This document shows positions 1 through 12,373 of a DNA stretch of 64,000 bases, piece by piece (the stretch's first letter is position 1; each line of letters opens with the position of its first letter). Below the pieces are notes generated by a model. The model saw nothing but the letters and a program-made list of their open reading frames with translations, was not told the origin of the DNA and ran no database searches. This stretch comes from Arbacia lixula (taxonomy: Eukaryota > Echinodermata > Echinoidea > Arbacioida > Arbaciidae). The position numbers and the translations under genes were made by a program. The stretch is taken from positions 19,598,925 through 19,662,924 of the forward strand of contig OZ022591.1 in assembly GCA_963669155.1 (NCBI GenBank). The letters run 5' to 3'.

Positions 1-40
1 GAGCTATATAGCCACTGAACTAGTTCAGTGTATATAGCTC
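1..40. repeat. Near-perfect 40 bp palindrome
   Basis: The outer arms GAGCTATATA and TATATAGCTC are exact inverted copies around an inner 18 bp palindrome (CACTGAACTAGTTCAGTG), with only a GC step unmatched. It lies at the window edge, so it may be the end of a larger element. Confidence 0.7.
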
Positions 41-267
41 GATGGATTAGCCCGAATTCGTATTTTCAGAATATGCATTCTGGCAGTCCACCTTCGTTGA
101 CAGCGACCTATGAGAGAGTGTGAGGGTTGCTACAATCATAAACGGGCCAGATTTAAACGCAAACAAAACAGTGGCAAAAACAGAACAAATCGTGCTAATG
201 AATTTTTAAAGCATTCCACAATCACTTCAATGCCCGTGATTTCCAATGCTCCGAGGCACCGACATTA

Positions 268-600
268 TATTTTTGAGACCCGCTCTGCCAAAACCCGAAA
301 CTTCGCGGCATTTTCAGATTCCTAGCTTGATCAACAGCGCCAGCTTTAGCTCGATTGTGTACATACACATACACAAAGATGTTTTTTTCATAATTATAAC
401 TCCGTGAGATACACAAAACTAACAACAACTTTGTTTGATTTCTGAATACAGTAACTGCAGAGGCTACAATATTAAAACTGATATATGTTACCAAAATGTC
501 AATTTCGTCCCTGAGCTCAAGTTTTGACATTTTCAGGCCATTTACGCACACAAAAAAAATGCCGCGAAGTTTCGGGTTTTGGCAGAGCCGGTCTCATTTA
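268..600. mobile_element. Small fold-back element with about 45 bp inverted ends
   Basis: The arm at about 270-315 (GAGACCCGCTCTGCC, AAACCCGAAACTTCGCGGCA) is repeated inverted at about 553-598 with few mismatches. The interior is AT-rich and non-coding. It sits at the outer tip of the larger fold-back at 583-5952, of which it may be the terminal part. Confidence 0.6.
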
Positions 601-1500
601 GTTGATGTCAACTGGGAAAGAAAATAATATCTTTAATTCCCTATTGTGTCCATCGAAGCTGTGTTTCTCAACACAAGTTTTATTTTGAAATTTTCAAGGA
701 AGTTAAGGGCAACACTCATACAGATCCTATACTCGGCTTTCTTCTAAAAGGTTGTTAAATTATGAATAAACGGAGATATAGAATAATTTACTTCAGTACT
801 TACAAAATTGACTAATTTCTTCACTTTCCAGATTTCTCCGGAAATGTAGGATTTAATCATTTTCAAAATTATATCTTAAGCTGTGTATTATCATTTACAG
901 AGTTTGCGTGCATTTTGCGTGCAGCTGAGATGTTTCACTTAAAACATCTGTTTATTTTTTATCGCTAATATATTGTAACGAAATAGCCCTCATTTAAGAG
1001 GCCGAGTCCGTTATTTTATGTGTAATTGGCTAATAAAACGATTATTGGAATCGATTATCGGAAATAGTTAAATCGATCATCCAATTATTATGATCGATAG
1101 TGAAAATGGGATAATTTTGGAGAAATTAATGCTTATAATTTCTAGGAATAAAAGAAGACTGGTCTAAGGTTATTTTATTATAATAGGAGATTGAATTATC
1201 TATCGAATGACGCCTCATTCATGGCCCACTGTAAACTATTGGTGGAGAAAACGTTTGTAAAGTGGGGTAAACCGAGCAGAACGATTAATCACCACGATTA
1301 ATTCATAAAATTAATGTTAAAGAAGCGAGCACGCTCTGAGAATTATTATCCTAGGATCAGAGCCTGTAAATTGTATATCTAACGATTGCAAGTCACCTGA
1401 CTTCTGATTCTTTGATCACGGCTTGATGACTGCTTAAAGGGCTGAAAGTACACCGTACTTGGTAGTCCGGCATTTGCTTTGTATTTGGTTGAGTGAAGGC

Positions 1501-1585
1501 CACTAAGACCCCGTTTACAGTGCAGGGCCGGGCTCGGCCGCGGCTCGGCCGCGGCTCGGCCCCCACTGTAAACGGGGTCTAAGTG
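1501..1585. repeat. Hairpin with GC-rich 11 bp repeats in the loop
   Basis: The arms (GACCCCGTTTACAGTG and CACTGTAAACGGGGTC) are exact inverted copies. The loop between them repeats GGCTCGGCCGC. It lies inside the probable LTR. Confidence 0.8.
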
Positions 1586-1834
1586 GCATTCCGACGCTGT
1601 GTACAAGTAGGTGTTTGCTGTCGTCGCTGAGGTCGATGAGGTATGTTAACTACCATGTGTAGTTTACATTAAAAGATGAACACAAGCCACACAAATCAAT
1701 GTGTATTGAATCATGTTATAGAATTAATTTGATGACTGAACGAATGGAATGCACGTTGATGCATGTTGATGAGTTGGAATGTTAATTGAGGTGTGATAAC
1801 CTGACTGTCGAGCCGCGTTGCAGACGGCTGATGT

Positions 1835-2190
1835 GAGCTGGGCCAGCGTGGGACCTGTGCCAGCGAGTACCAGAGGTACGGATGAAGACAGACCAGCGTG
1901 GCCGTGGACTTGAGCCAGCGTGGGACAGTGGACCTGTATAACAGGGGAACGGATAGAGCTGGGCCAGCGTGGGACCTGCGCCAGCGAGTACCAGAGGTAC
2001 GGATGAAGACAGACCAGCGTGGCCGTGGACTTGTGCCAGCGTGGGACTGTGGACCTGCATAACAGGGGAACGGATAGGGCTGAGCCAGCGTGGGACCTGA
2101 GCCAGCGAGGGACTTTGGACCTGTATAACAGGGGAACGGACGGATAGGGCTGAGCCAGCGTGGGACCTGAGCCAGCGAGGAACAATTAAG
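1835..2190. repeat. Minisatellite, about 120 bp then 71 bp units
   Basis: Units start near 1835, 1955, 2076 and 2147, each beginning close to GGGCCAGCGTGGGACCTG or GAGCCAGCGTGGGACCTG. The first two are about 120 bp and the later ones are shortened to about 71 bp. The long minus-strand frames across it are a by-product of the repeat. Confidence 0.8.
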
Positions 2191-3690
2191 CCTGTGACAC
2201 CGTGGGACAATACGGGGAAGGCTGGAATAGTGGAGGTTGGAACTGCGGTGGTGCTGAAGGTGTCGTAAATTGCGGCAAAACGAAAGCACGTCAACGAGCT
2301 CGGAGGATCTTGGCCGGAACCGGTGGCGTGTTGTACGGTCGGTGATTTCGGCATCCTGACAAGTTCCGGGGTAACCGATCGTACGACTTCCCACCGTCCG
2401 CCCCTTCTATATTTTCTTACACAAGATTAAACTAGGGGTCGGGTCGTTCCGCTACAATATGTTTTGCCATGGTTTTGCTCTCAAAAGTATTGATGCCATA
2501 GAACTGGACAAGCGAAATTAGACTCTACATTTCTTTTGTTCTCTCTGAGAAGCCGTTGCTACACAATCATGCTTGTAATATTATTGTTAAAACACCTGAA
2601 AAACACATGCTGAGAACGCATAAATTTTTGCTATTGTTCTTAAAATAAACCTCGTGATATTTTAATGAGATTGTCACTTTGGGACAAATTTGGACCTAAA
2701 ATAATTAATTCAGAACAACAATGCTCAACTGCCATCACAGTGTCATTGTTAATGAATGATGCCTCTGGTAGACAAGATCTCATGGGTTATGTGTGATGCA
2801 CAATGGACATTGCTGTGTTCTGAATTTATGTGATACCAAGGATGCTTAAGTACGTGGAGTACCATCATCCGTTTAACTAACGGAGATTCATTGTACTCTC
2901 CTTCTAGTCACACGGGAAGTCTTTACAAATATTTTTTTTTTACCTCATATGTTCAATTTCGCCGATTCTCTGAATGATTTTGCCTGGATTTGACGTATAT
3001 ACAAAATCGGATGCGCCGAAAAATTTGGGAAAATATCCTCACGCCATATGCTTATGCAGGTGTTACATGTAGGCTAATACATACGATGCATCTATAAAGA
3101 TTCAATCCAGGAATATTGTTACAATATGGCAAAAGGCTCTAAACGTCATCATATTAGTGAGAGCAGCTGATAGTCTTGAATATTAAGTGGTGGAATCAAA
3201 CCTTGTTCAAAGGGATATGTACTTACACATCTTTGATGATACACACAACCATTGAGGTCGCAATATGTCCAAAAATGAAAATCTCATTAGATATTTCAAG
3301 GATAATTAGAAGAATAATGATTGATGACATATGTCATTAAATTTGTTTCTTAAACAATTGACATTCTTTTACCCTATGATGTGTAAAGGTCAGCCAGATT
3401 TGACTTGAAAGTTTTTTTTTAGTCATTTGTCAATGTCAATCTTGTTTTATCAGCTAGTAAATACCTTGTACCACTAAGTGTTAAAAAGAACTTCTGACAA
3501 AATAATCAAAACTAAGTTTCAACTCGAATTAAGCTGAAACTGACACAACATAAAGTCAAGGGATGTAATTTTTTTAGAAGCAGGTTTTGTGACAGTTGAT
3601 TTTATAACATTTCTTGTAATACTCCCATGAAAGTTTTAGTGTTTGATAAGATTTTCACTTTTGAACAAATTTGTCAAGCATTATGCGTGT

Positions 3691-3728
3691 GTGTGTATGT
3701 ATGTATGTATGTATGCATGTATGTGCGT
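3691..3728. repeat. (GTAT)n microsatellite
   Basis: GTGT then repeated TATG units, inside the loop of the large fold-back element. Confidence 0.85.
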
Positions 3729-4390
3729 CCACGTAAAATTGAATGTTTGTATTCTTGGGTTAATATAAGTTGTCGGCATATCGGCACAAGGATTACATAA
3801 AAAAATCAAACAAATTCATTTTTCAGAATGTCTACAGGCGAAATTCCTAGATTCTGTTGAGTGATTGTGATTGCACTTACTTTGGGTTCATAAACCATAT
3901 TGAATTGGGCAGTGTAAACGTGCTGTATTAAGAACAAACTATGCGTAGAATATCACTATTCTGATCTCATTCTGGACCTGGTGATCAGCAGATTGAGGAG
4001 AGGTTAAACAAGAAGAAGGATAGGTAGAGGGAGGATATAGACGGGTAGCAAGAATAAGAGGGCATTGGTAGAAAAAGGAGAACAGCAAGAACACAACGAA
4101 GAACAAGAACTAGGAGGAGATGAAGAAGAACTAGTAAACATGGAGGGGGAGGTGAAGAATGACAGTGTAATGAAAACACACACAACGACACAAGAGCATG
4201 CAACGAGAGGCAGTGGTGCATCTATGCGGGGGCGGGAGAGCTGCGCACCCCCTCTAACTTGGAATATCACACAATGAACATAATCATACTCATGTGAACA
4301 GTGTCCAACAAAATTTCGGTCCCCGCCCCTCTATTTTCAAATTTTCCGTCGGCGCCCCTACTATGACTAAATCCGAAAACGAGAGGAATG

Positions 4391-4425
4391 GGGGGGGGGG
4401 GGGGGGGGGGGGCGGGGGGGGGGCA
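4391..4425. repeat. G-run
   Basis: About 35 bases almost purely G, interrupted by one C. It could form a G-quadruplex. Confidence 0.9.
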
Positions 4426-4925
4426 AAAGAGCGAATTGCTAGGCCAACCTTCTATCTTCCTTTCTTGCGTCCGCTTATAATGCTCAGCCCTTGAGCCGCT
4501 CTTCATTATCTACATGAATAATATTATTATTGTTCTGTATAACAAGTGTATCTCAATCATTGGCATTGAATTTTGTAATTAGACTACGTCTTAAGTAGTC
4601 TGATTATAAAAATAGGTTTCATATGATTTACGCACACCAGTCCCTGCGCACACTACACACATGATTGAAAATAAAACCGCCCACACGGAGCTATAAAATG
4701 TTTTCATTTTCGTTATCAGGTACCTGGGCAGTAGTTACCTCATTGTTATTTTGACTATGATGATGTCAGTGTTCAAAATACCACAGCGATTTTGGCGCAT
4801 TCCATAGAAACCGCAAAGGGAACTTCAAAACAATAAAGGATTGTGATCTGACCAGTTTCAAGTGTCTGCACGAGGAAAACAACTTGATCAAACTCTGATG
4901 ATTCATCATTAATCAGGGATTCTGT

Positions 4926-5135
4926 TCTTTTTCTTCTTCTTCTTCTTCTTCTTCTTCTTCTTCTTCTTCTTCTTCTTCTTCTTCTTCTTCTTCTTCTTCT
5001 TCTTCTTCTTCTTCTTCTTCTTCTTCTTCTTCTTCTTCATCTTCTTCTTCTTCCTCCTCCTCCTCTTCTCCTCTTCTTCTCCTCCTCCTCCTCTTCTTGG
5101 CTTCTCCTTCTCCTTCTCCTTCTTCTTCTCCTTAT
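4926..5135. repeat. (CTT)n polypyrimidine tract
   Basis: About 115 bp of nearly perfect CTT followed by a degenerate CTC/CTT zone. This is a GAA/TTC repeat able to form triplex DNA. It lies in the loop of the large fold-back. Confidence 0.95.
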
Positions 5136-5952
5136 TTTTCTTTATTAGTAATGAAAACCGTAAGTTATCGATAAGAGTACTTATAACTTATCGTGGGCAA
5201 TGGGAGTAACCTCACTGATTACAATACCTTACAATCAATAACAATCTCCTTTATCGGGACAATACCTTTATGTTTTGATCATGCAGCAAAACACAGTTAG
5301 AATGACAACTAGTTTCGGCTTTTTCCGGAGTCCTGCATTGGTTGGGCCAGGGATGTGTTATGGAAGGATAGGAAGCAACTTTCTTTCTTTGAACTCATGT
5401 GCCAAGCGGCTGAAAGTTATGGTGTTCTCAACAGGTGCTGTTCAGGTGTTTGAACAATTATGAACATGATTGTGTGGCAACGGTTTCTCAGAGAGAACAA
5501 AAGAAATGTACAGTCTCATTTCGCTTGTCCCGTTCTGTTAATGACATTAATACTTCCATGAGCACAACAGGTATCAGCAAACACAAATAAACAAGTTTTT
5601 CAAGTAAAATATCTCTGCTTCACGCAAACACACACAAACGCCGTTAATGATAACACACAGCTTAATATATCATTTTGAGGGTGGTTGAATATCCCAAATG
5701 CACAAGTTGTCGGAAAGTGAAGAAATTGGTCAATTTTGTAATTAATACAAATAGCTTATATGTCCGATTTTTAATGATTCCTCAATACTTTTCGAAACAA
5801 AAGCAGAGTATTAAAATCTGTCATTATCTGCCGTTAACTTCCTTATAGTTTGCAAACGAATTTGTCAAAAACAAAACGTCTACAGACAAATGGGAAATTA
5901 AAGAAATTTCTTTTCAAGTTAACATCAGCTAAATGTCGGCTCGGCACTTGGA

Positions 5953-7080
5953 ACATCAAAGCATTGTCATGATTATGGAATTCTTTTGACATTCATGAAC
6001 ACGCTTTAGAACCCATACAGATGTTTGAATGTATTATGCTCGAGTTTCTACTCCCTCATATAACACTTCCCTGGTTGGGCCAGAGGGTACCCATGCATCC
6101 ACCTTCGACTAGTCAAATCGATATTGCGATATTGTTGTCGGTACAACTCACAGAATACAAGCACATGATACAATATTTCATAAAACAATAAAGCACGATA
6201 CAGGCCTAATTTATTTTACCTCATGAAAAAGTGAGGCCTAATAATTAGGCCTTTTCTGTCAGGCATTATTAATTTCTTTATGTTTTCTTATCAGAGTTAG
6301 TTAGCTTTAAGTTTTATGGATTTCTGTTAGATTTCAAAAACAACAAACATCTTTTTTTTTTACGAATATAATTGATGGAGAGGGTTATCGTTCTTTTCCT
6401 GTTATCTCGTGTATTTTTAGGTACGCTTATCAAAATACAATAAAAGTAGTCCCGGTGATTTGTTTTTTATTTCTTCTTCAAAAGTTTGAAGAAAATAATT
6501 GAGGATGAGGTAATCGTGTTGTGGGTGTTTCCTGAACTGTGACTAAACCGATCTCTATTTGCACAGTCCAATCGCTGCACACAATTCACCCCAACCGCAC
6601 ACTTATATAGGCTATATTAAGATGAATCACTGACAAGGCAAATACTCTTGTCAAAGTACAACAATCACTGATAGATCCGTCGTACAGTGTGCGGGGGTAC
6701 AGAAGCAACAAAGTGAGTGTATCGTCCCACGACGTGTGTGCTGCTTGTTATGTTAACTATTTTTATGTTTCCCTATTATCTCGCTGTCATTATTATGGCG
6801 CAAGCCAAATATTCAACAAGAGGTGTTTTGTAAGAGTAATATTTTCATGTAAATCAATGTGAGTTGCAGACAACCGAGACGCTAAAATAGAAGTGTGACG
6901 TAATTCTCCTTTGATGTAATCATTTTGCCGAGTCTGGTCAGCGCATACTTAATGTAAAAATTTCCAGTAGAAATTTGCTTTCGTGCACGCTAAATGATTA
7001 TTTTGCAGCAACCAATATTTTTACCAATGCACCAACCAATCCAGATTCTAACCCGTCTAACCAGACCAATTAATAAAGGG
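5953..7080. other. Gene-free AT-rich stretch
   Basis: No coding frame, splice-framed exon or RNA gene is visible. A small imperfect palindrome (AGGCCTAATAATTAGGCCT) lies near 6233. Confidence 0.5.
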
Positions 7081-7221
7081 GTCTGTCTACAGTAGGCTTA
7101 TCATTCTTGATTTCTTCGCAAGGGACGGGCTGACGAAAGAGGAGATTAATATACTGGAGCACGCTAGGCAAATGAGAATACTATTGCCCATGATCAAGTA
7201 AGCAAACATATTGCACAGACA

Positions 7222-7263
7222 CCCCCCCCCCCCCACACACACACACTCATGACTTGTACTACT

Positions 7264-7362
<99 letters not shown>

Positions 7363-7385
7363 TCTCTCTCCCTCTCTCTCCATCC
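7222..7385. repeat. C-run, CA and long (CT)n microsatellite
   Basis: A C-run followed by (CA)n at 7222-7247, then (CT)n from 7266 to about 7385 with few interruptions. Confidence 0.95.
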
Positions 7386-7429
7386 CTCGCTCTCTTCATC
7401 CTTGTGGTCCGTTCTCATCTGTGGTTAGC

Positions 7430-8346
7430 ACTTATACACAATGTTCCCATTCACAAGGATGCATACTTCCCCACCAAATTCCTCCCTCAAAATGAAGACT
7501 TGAATTCAGCTTCAAATTGGTTACACTATATTGAAGATATATTGAACAATGCACGATTTGTTAATGTGTGGTTATCTCAGAGTCATGGATTTAAATCTGA
7601 ATGGGTACTGAAGGCACTGAAATTGAGACTAGCTGATATCTTTAAACAGGATTGGGAAGCTACAATATGGAGTAACCGCTTATGTTCGAATTATAAAGTG
7701 TTTAAAGGCCTATTGGAACCGGAAAAGTATCTGCTGTTTCTTTCTTTATAGTAAAGGTGCTACTACTTTGTGTAAATTCAGATGTAGATCACACAGTTTA
7801 CCTGTAAATAATAATAGGTTTGACTCAGACATGTCGTAGGATGATATATGCACACTCTGCTTGTCAGATACAGGGGATGAATTCCATTATATATTTGTTT
7901 GTCCTTTCTTTTTGGAAGAGAGAAAGTTATATTTACAGAAATCAGTGTTACGTAGCCGTAGACCTAGCTCTACAGAAATGGATAAACTTTTTAAGATGCG
8001 ACACTCTTGCCAGTTGAGAAAATTTGTAAAATTTGTTAACATAATCATGAATCATTTCAGTCATGAACCAAAAAGAAGTGATTTTGTTGATGTTACTGTT
8101 CAGCGTCATGAACGTGTAGTTATACACGTAGTGGTAGAATTGTAAGAAATCCTGTGCGCTTGGTGTTGTAAATACTGAAGAAGTTATGTAGTCTATTTAC
8201 GTTATGTACTTGTATGTATTCATGTTATTGTATATCATTGTAAATATGCTGAACTCTCATACCCCGAGAGGGGGTCGATAGAGTTGATAAAATCTTATCT
8301 TATCTTATCTTATCTTATCTTATCTTATCTTATCTTATCTTATCTT
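7430..8346 (+). mobile_element. 3' end of a CR1/L2-like LINE, broken
   Basis: The frame at 7440-7750 (FLPQNEDLNSASNWLHYIED onward) and the following piece (about 7755-8145) resemble the C-terminal region after the reverse transcriptase in CR1/L2-type LINEs, including C-x2-C-x8-H-x4-C (CTLCLSDTGDEFHYIFVC). The two pieces are in different frames with a stop near 7838, so the copy is dead. After the coding end comes a short hairpin (CCCCGAGAGGGGG) and a (TTATC)n tail from 8285, the typical 3' tail of these LINEs. 5' truncated at about 7430. Confidence 0.8.
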
Positions 8347-8880
8347 AGATGATTATATTCCTCCCTTCCACGCACCTGAGTTCCAGTAAAAGAGATTCTT
8401 CTTCTCTACTACGTGATGTGCATATCTTTCTAACCGCCTCGCAGAGATGCTTGGATACCGTTACTTTCATACTGCAACAATACCACTCTACAGATTGCGT
8501 ACCGCAGCCTACTACTACTCCACAACATTACTACAACTAGTATTTTCTAGTGACTGTTGATTCTGGATGGACATCTGCTAATTTTGTTTACGCAATAAAG
8601 GACCGTGAAATATCAATATTCATCATCTGCGTTCCATCTTTATCGTCGCCGCGTTAATCATAGTTAAGAATTTCGCTGTAACATCCAACATCCTCTTACA
8701 CTCTTGCACATTCATGTAAATTACAACCCGAAATTCAAACAACTCGGAATTTAATTTATTCCAGCTAAAACAACACCTTGGAAAATTGTATTTGTAATTA
8801 TAGATAAGGGCCATACAACACATAACTCTATAGCTAACGAAGATTACATAATTATGTTGTGAGCATCATGAAACAGAGGA

Positions 8881-8955
8881 GACAGTTGGAACAGGGTCAG
8901 GATCGAACCCTTGGTCTGTTCGTAAAATTGATTAGGGTAAAGGACTTTCACCACT
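8881..8955 (-). repeat. tRNA-like sequence, possible SINE head or tRNA pseudogene
   Basis: On the minus strand an A-box-like TTTAGTGGTGAAAG is followed about 40 bases later by a B-box-like GGGTTCGATCCTG. No clean acceptor stem is visible, so a working tRNA is unlikely. Confidence 0.35.
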
Positions 8956-9100
8956 AAACTTCTCTCATAAGTTCATTCAAAGGAAATTTTGTGACAGGCA
9001 ACCTACCATTTGTGATGCAGGTTGTCATGTAATCCGAGTTGGAACGCTGCTAACAAACACATGTGTGTTTGATAAATCGCAAGACCTATTAAATATTCGA

Positions 9101-9118
9101 GGGGGGGGGGGGGGGTGG
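9101..9118. repeat. G-run
   Basis: Mononucleotide G tract followed about 90 bp later by a C-rich (CCCCTC)n stretch at 9205-9240. Confidence 0.85.
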
Positions 9119-9409
9119 GAAGATACTGCAATCTTCACTCCAACTGCAAACTCAATGCATCGTAACGATATTGCCACACAAATTACAACAAATATCTATG
9201 AAATCCCCCTCCCCTCCCCCCCTCCCCCTCCCCATCCCCCTGAATCACTTTTGCATGACTCGGATAGATCATCTGCCTGGTGAGATCTACTGTTTATGTC
9301 AGCCCAACTTCTTTGTTATTACTACATGGATGAAATAAATGTGCTGAACCTGACGAACGTTTAAAGAATACATACGTCCAGTCGTCCACGTCCACATCAC
9401 GTCCACGTT

Positions 9410-11840
9410 GTCATGTAAAATTCTATATTGGCACAATGTCGGCACGAAGTCAGCATTAAAATATCGTTATTTGGTCATTACAATGACATAAGCCCGACAA
9501 ACATTTCTTATTTCAGTATCACTATAATTAAGACATTGACGCGATGTCGGCACGGCGTGAGCCTTGCGAATTCAAAAGTCGGAAGAACAATGTCAGCCCG
9601 ACATCACATTTCCGACCACTTCCCACCATGTTAAAATGTCACAAGAAATGACATTGGCGCGATGTCGGCACGACATCAGCTTTGAGATATCGAAATGAGC
9701 TCGAAGTATTGATGTCGGTCCGACATCACATTTTCAACCACTTCCCGACCTAATAGTCACTAGGGCGATGTCGGAACGTCATCAGCTTTAAAATATCGAA
9801 ATCAAGTCAGAATAATGACGTTGGCCCGACATCACATTTTCAACCATTAACCGACATGTTTGATTGGCACTAGTTACCATACTGGCGCGATGCGGGCACG
9901 ACGTCATCTCCGAGATATCGAAACTAGCTCAAAGTATTGATGTCGGCTCGACATCACATTTTCGGCAACACCCAACGTGTTTAAATGTTACTAGTTACGA
10001 TATTTGCGCAATGTCGGCATGACGTTAGCTTTTTGAGATATCGAAATGAGCTCAAAGTATTGATGTCGGCGCGACATCACGTTTTCAGCAAAACCCACCG
10101 TGTTTAAATGTTACTAGTTACGACATTGGTGCGATATCGGCACGACGTCAGATTTAAGATATCGAAATTATCCTCAAATATTGATATCAGCCAAACATCA
10201 ATATTTCAACCAATTCCCAACATATCAAACCATGTTAACTGTCACTAGTTACGATATTGGCGTGATGTCGGCACGACATCAGCTTTAAAATGCCGATGTC
10301 GGCACAATGTAAGCTTTGAGATATTGAAATGAAGTCGGAATAATGACGTCGGCCCGACATCTTATTTTCAATCGCTTTGAATGTAACTAGTCACGATTTT
10401 GGCGAGATGTCGGCACGACGTCAATTTGAGATGTTGGTCTGATATCATATTTTCAACTATTTTCCAACATGTTTAAATGTCACATGATACGTGAACTTCA
10501 AGATTTAAAAATTAGCCTGAAATATTGATATCGGACCACCGTCACATTTTCAAGCATTTTACGATATGTTGGTGTCACATGTCACTGGTAATTATATTGG
10601 CGCAATGGCGACGTCAGCTTTGAGACACCGAAATTAGGTCCGAATAAAATGTCGGCCCGACATTACATTTTCAACTTAACACATCAAAAATAGTAAGTCC
10701 CCCCTAAGCAAAAAAGCATAACTTTTTATGGAAGATGTTTTGGGCAAAATAATTTGGCAGGATTGTTTCTTAACTTACTAACTTATGCGTGAAAGTCACA
10801 TATCCAATTAGCCATGCATGAGTGGGCAAATTTTAAAGGAAAATGTCACTTTTCAAAAGTCACAAGGGTAATTTTGGGATTCTGTCACACGAGTTTTTTG
10901 ATGAATTCCATTTCTGGTGAATAATTTATGTCATTTCAATGTTTATCATCCATCTCTCGGTGCACTAATACCTATCCCGACACTTAACCCCTTGTTCTGG
11001 TTGAGTGAGCACCGTTTACCAAATACTCATCCCTCGTGAGTTTGCAACTGTTAAAAACCCTTTATTTCGGTGAAAAATAAAATTCAGGATATTTTGACAA
11101 AGATGTGACATGACCTGTTATGTAAACATAAAAAGTAAATTTTGTGCCATGGTTGAGTGAAAACATTTTAAAAATCGCACAAGAAATGCCAAAATGTATT
11201 GTTAAAATGACATAAACAATATTGCTCTTTTGACTTTTAAAAGGTGACAAATTTTGCCCACTCATGCATGACTAATTGGATTAATGTGATTTTTCACACA
11301 GAAGTTAGTCAATAAGTGAAATAACAATCCTGCCAAATTATTTTGCCCAAAACCACTTCGATAAAAAGTCTTTAAATATAACTAGTAACGACATTGGTGC
11401 AATGTCGGCGCGACGTCAGCGTTGAGATATCGATATTAAGTCGGAATAATAACGTCGGCCCGACATCACACTTTTAACCACATGCCTACGTGTGTAAACG
11501 TCACACTTTACGACATTGGCGCGATATCAGCACGACGTCAACTTCAAGATATTGAAACTAGGTTGAAATATTGATATTGGCCCTAGGCATCACATATTCA
11601 ACAATTTCCAGATATACATGTATACGACATTGGCGCGATGTCGGCACGACGTCAGTAATGAGATTAGGTCGGAAAAATGATGTCAGCCCGACATAAAATC
11701 ACAACCAATATACCGACTTAATTGACTGCCATCGCTTCCAATATATTGCTAACATTGGCCCTATGTTGGCGCGATGTTAGATTGCCGACCGCAATCTCGC
11801 CGACGACTGCCGATATCGGCCCGACGTCAGCTTGCTAGCT
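9410..11840. repeat. Tandem array of about 105-130 bp units rich in short palindromes
   Basis: Around fourteen units, each with a first block close to GATGTCGGCACGACGTCAGC and a second block close to GATGTCGGCCCGACATCACA, separated by GAGATATCGAAAT and followed by TTTTCAACCACTTCCCGAC. Starts near 9440, 9547, 9664, 9766, 9890, 10011, 10135, 10266, 10408 and, after an insertion, 11405, 11525, 11640 and 11760. Units are diverged, so the array is old. The CG density is much higher than in flanking DNA. No coding potential. Confidence 0.9.
10690..11375. mobile_element. Fold-back element inserted in the tandem array
   Basis: The left arm contains TTTTGGGCAAAATAATTTGG and CATGCATGAGTGGGCAAATT. Both recur inverted in the right arm near 11250 and 11340. 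The array is uninterrupted on either side, so this element of about 685 bp jumped into it. The interior is AT-rich and non-coding. Confidence 0.75.
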
Positions 11841-12342
11841 GGGGATATACACTACCAATATAATAATAATTAATTTACATTTTATTCGATGAACAGTGAA
11901 TAGCACATCTCAAACTGTTCGGCTACAGTATTCGAAATCAGATTTTATAGCGCCTGTACTTCATTGAAATAAAGTAAACTATCATTTCCTAAGCACACAA
12001 AACAAGGTTCAACCCCAGCACATCCACCCACACATCCACAGGCACATACACACGCACTCACAGACACATGTCACAGACAGACAGACAGACACACACACGC
12101 ACCCACGCTGCAATCACACACACACATACATTTTTAAAAAAATTTGATGTCATTCATAAATTATAATTCCTCTTAACTAAAATAAAAATCACAATACTAA
12201 TAAATTTGTATAATAGTAATGATAATAAACAATTCCATAAGAATGAAATCTTTTCTGATATCCCCCGAACATACAAATCCACCCCCCCAAAAAAAAACAT
12301 GTAAGTCCACCCCAACCACCCCCCCGCCCCCCCCCCGCCCCC

Positions 12343-12373
<31 letters not shown>

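Larger units (their letters stand above)
974..2456. mobile_element. Probable solo LTR, Gypsy-like
   Basis: Starts TGTAACGAAA, ends TTCCGCTACA, and is flanked on both sides by ATAT, a 4 bp target duplication. Removing it restores the left arm of the surrounding fold-back element. No internal retroelement region is present in the window, so it looks like a solo LTR, about 1.48 kb. It contains a minisatellite and a GC-rich hairpin. It is younger than the host fold-back. The family assignment rests on end sequence only. Confidence 0.5.
583..5952. mobile_element. Large non-coding fold-back element with long diverged inverted arms
   Basis: The left arm (583-973 plus 2461-2625) matches the reverse complement of the right arm (about 5395-5952) through long collinear blocks. 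Examples are TTTCTTCACTTTCC (near 820 and 5720, inverted) and TTTCTTTTGTTCTCTCTGAG (2530 and 5490, inverted). The left arm is split exactly by the LTR at 974-2456; the right arm is uninterrupted, which proves the order of events. The loop (2626-5394) has no credible gene. It holds a (CTT)n tract and a G-run. Arm similarity is roughly three quarters by eye, so it is old. Confidence 0.65.

Noticed and set aside
1711-2394. Three overlapping minus-strand frames of 150-227 codons
   Set aside because: All are readings of the minisatellite within the LTR, open in three frames at once.
7087-7440. Arg/Glu-rich and Ser/Leu-rich frames
   Set aside because: Translations of the (CT)n microsatellite.
8881-8955. 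Functional tRNA gene
   Set aside because: A/B-box-like words but no matching acceptor stem; kept only as a possible SINE or pseudogene.
9410-11840. CRISPR-like array
   Set aside because: Units are long, diverged and repeated throughout without unique spacers, in animal DNA.
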